Origin: Terrimonas pollutisoli
Lineage (GTDB): Bacteria > Bacteroidota > Bacteroidia > Chitinophagales > Chitinophagaceae
Reading direction: 5' to 3'
Length of the DNA: 64,000 nt
NCBI RefSeq assembly: GCF_029360765.1
Contig: NZ_JARKNA010000007.1
Location: forward strand, 127,957-191,956
The translations under genes and the position numbers were made by a program. The first letter of the stretch is position 1, and each line of letters begins with the position of its first letter. Positions 62,565 through 64,000 of this stretch are shown piece by piece. The notes under the pieces were generated by a model that was given only the letters and a program-made list of their open reading frames with translations, had not been told where the DNA came from and ran no database searches.

Positions 62565-63695
62565 TTACTTCAAACCAAACCAACGGGCTTTTCTGCTTGA
62601 ACCAAAATATTCCTTTTCCGCAACTAACATTTCTGAAGCGTCATGATGAATTCCAAAAGGCTTGGGCCTGGAAAAAAAATCAACATCTACACGCCCCACT
62701 TCACCCTTGCCAAACTCAATATAACAGGAGCCTGCACCAGTATATGCTGAATTGTTTTCAGTCCCACTAAATGCTGCAATGATAGAAGCCGCGGCAATTT
62801 TTGCAGCGCCTTCTGCAAATACACCCGCCTTTGGTGTTCCTACACTGGTTACATCGCCGATGGCATACACATTGGCAAACTTTGTCAACAGGTTAGCTCT
62901 GTCAACCGGGATCCATCCATTCTCTGCCATGCCGCTTTGCAGTACCACACCGGGTGCAACATGTTTGGGGATACCAAGGAACAAATCAAATGGCATTTCG
63001 GTGCCATCATCAAGAATGGCTGTACTTGTACGAAGAGAATTCACTTTATGTTGAGGTATGAATTGAATATTTCTTTCTTCAAAAGCTTTGATCAATGCTT
63101 TAGACGAATCGGGGGAAGGAGGAATAGGCGAACCAAATGGCATAACAATGCTGATGGTGCAGGCATCACGTACACCATGGTTGATTAAGTAATCATGAAG
63201 CATCAAAGCTGCTTCACTCGGCGCAGGCGGACATTTGAATGGTGCGCCACATACACCAACAATGGCGTGACCTTTTGTAAAATGAGGAATCACTTCTCTC
63301 AATTTTTCTGCGCCTTCAAAGGAATAGTATTCGTTGCCGTATTCTGCAAGCCCGGGTGTGGCATTGATATCGTAATTGGCACCCAGCGCCACTACCAATA
63401 CATCGGCTTCATACTTTCCGTTTTGTGTGGTAACAGTTTTCGTTACCGGGTCAATAGACGTAATTGTTTCTTTACGGAATTGTACGCCTGACTTTACAAT
63501 ACTGCTGTAAGAAATCTTAACAGCATCCGGTGGCTTGCGCCCAAACATTACATCCAGCTTTGAAAAGCCAAAATAAAATGAATCGTTTTGATCTATCAGG
63601 GTAAGATCAAGATTGTCACCGATTGCTTCAGAAAGTATGGAAGCGAGTTCCAGTCCTCCAAAGCCTGCACCTAATACAACTACTCGTAGTTTCAT
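62565..63695 (-). CDS. FAD-dependent oxidoreductase, sulfide:quinone oxidoreductase-like
   Basis: A 376-residue flavoprotein with the FAD-binding motif V-L-G-A-G-F-G-G-L-E-L-A (6-17), a second nucleotide-binding strand, and the FAD-binding NVYAIGDVTSVGTPKAG near the end. The stretch V-C-G-A-P-F-K-C-P-P-A-P-S-E recalls the redox-cysteine loop of sulfide:quinone oxidoreductases and flavocytochrome c sulfide dehydrogenases. An NDH-2-type role is the alternative. I use ATG 63695; a TTG at 63725 would add ten residues with no conserved features. Confidence 0.75.
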   Translation of the reverse strand: MKLRVVVLGAGFGGLELASILSEAIGDNLDLTLIDQNDSFYFGFSKLDVMFGRKPPDAVKISYSSIVKSGVQFRKETITSIDPVTKTVTTQNGKYEADVLVVALGANYDINATPGLAEYGNEYYSFEGAEKLREVIPHFTKGHAIVGVCGAPFKCPPAPSEAALMLHDYLINHGVRDACTISIVMPFGSPIPPSPDSSKALIKAFEERNIQFIPQHKVNSLRTSTAILDDGTEMPFDLFLGIPKHVAPGVVLQSGMAENGWIPVDRANLLTKFANVYAIGDVTSVGTPKAGVFAEGAAKIAAASIIAAFSGTENNSAYTGAGSCYIEFGKGEVGRVDVDFFSRPKPFGIHHDASEMLVAEKEYFGSSRKARWFGLK

Positions 63696-63795
63696 TTTAA
63701 TATTTTTTGAAATCTCATAAGCCAAAGAGTAAATCTTAAGCGTATAAGTAAATGGATATTTGAGTTATGCGCAATGAATAAATTGTGAACGGTTG

Positions 63796-63928
63796 AATAA
63801 GGTAATAAGGTTGGTTTCATCAGGAATTTCAGTGCTACTAAGATAATAAGCTTTGAAACCAGCCGGCAAATTACCTTTCTACCTTAGTGGAAATAGAGCC
63901 AAAACCAATACTACCTTATTACCTTATT
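63796..63928. repeat. 133-bp element with perfect 15-bp inverted ends (MITE-like)
   Basis: AATAAGGTAATAAGG (63796-63810) and CCTTATTACCTTATT (63914-63928) are exact reverse complements, 103 bases apart. Inner partial matches (TTGGTTTC with GAAACCA) extend the fold. No gene is seen from 63696 to the window end. Confidence 0.55.
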
Positions 63929-64000
63929 TGCTGTAAACAATGAGTCCTGCATAACTTCAAGTTGTTAGGGATGGATTTTTCACAAGCTACATTTCTATCC

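Overview
The window is chromosomal DNA of a Bacteroidota species, most likely a member of the Chitinophagaceae. The signs are a SusC/SusD pair, two proteins with type IX secretion (T9SS) C-terminal sorting domains, a primary-type sigma factor without region 1.1, Bacteroidota-type TAnnTTTG promoter boxes, few Shine-Dalgarno sites, and many short GC-rich palindromes in an otherwise AT-leaning sequence. The assignment rests on recognised protein families, not on a database search.

Layout. 0-2.3 kb: end of a YihY-like membrane protein, two thioredoxin-fold proteins and trmH. 2.3-13.3 kb: a complete reductive pyrimidine-degradation set, all on the plus strand: malonate/methylmalonate-semialdehyde dehydrogenase, class III aminotransferase, NCS1 permease, dihydropyrimidinase, beta-ureidopropionase, PreT and PreA. 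It is broken up by a REP-associated tyrosine transposase (RAYT) and several palindromic repeat families. 13.4-19.4 kb: a large AsmA-like protein, then a His-rich secreted protein and a TonB receptor. 19.5-21.7 kb: a frameshifted DUF6064 gene, a truncated DinB gene, a lipoprotein and two tRNA-Pro genes. 21.7-33.3 kb: a 1204-residue FG-GAP/Ig-like T9SS protein lies between a decayed 5' copy of pyrC and the intact pyrC-like gene. That gene heads a tight operon with DUF4199, two glycosyltransferases, and a GDP-heptose pathway (hddA, gmhA, hddC-gmhB fusion) with an O-methyltransferase.

33.5-43.4 kb: a secreted protein, lepA, two AraC regulators around an ester-cyclase/monooxygenase fusion, small stress-type proteins and CorA. 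43.8-50.1 kb: susD/susC and a KirBac channel. 50.2-64 kb: an NAD-binding protein, a GNAT enzyme, a T9SS protein, DinB proteins, a second primary-type sigma factor, a cytochrome c lipoprotein, GH125 and GH172 enzymes, an esterase, tRNA-Ser and an SQR-like flavoprotein.

The most unusual signal is not a gene. Palindromic elements sit at gene ends. At mmsA and lepA the 3' end of the gene is present twice, on either side of an element, and the two copies differ only at synonymous positions. At pyrC the 5' end is duplicated around a 3.6 kb gene. Several proteins (aminotransferase, HddC-GmhB, PreT, GmhA) take terminal codons or a stop codon from these elements. The elements look like recombination or insertion scars that have been absorbed into coding sequence.
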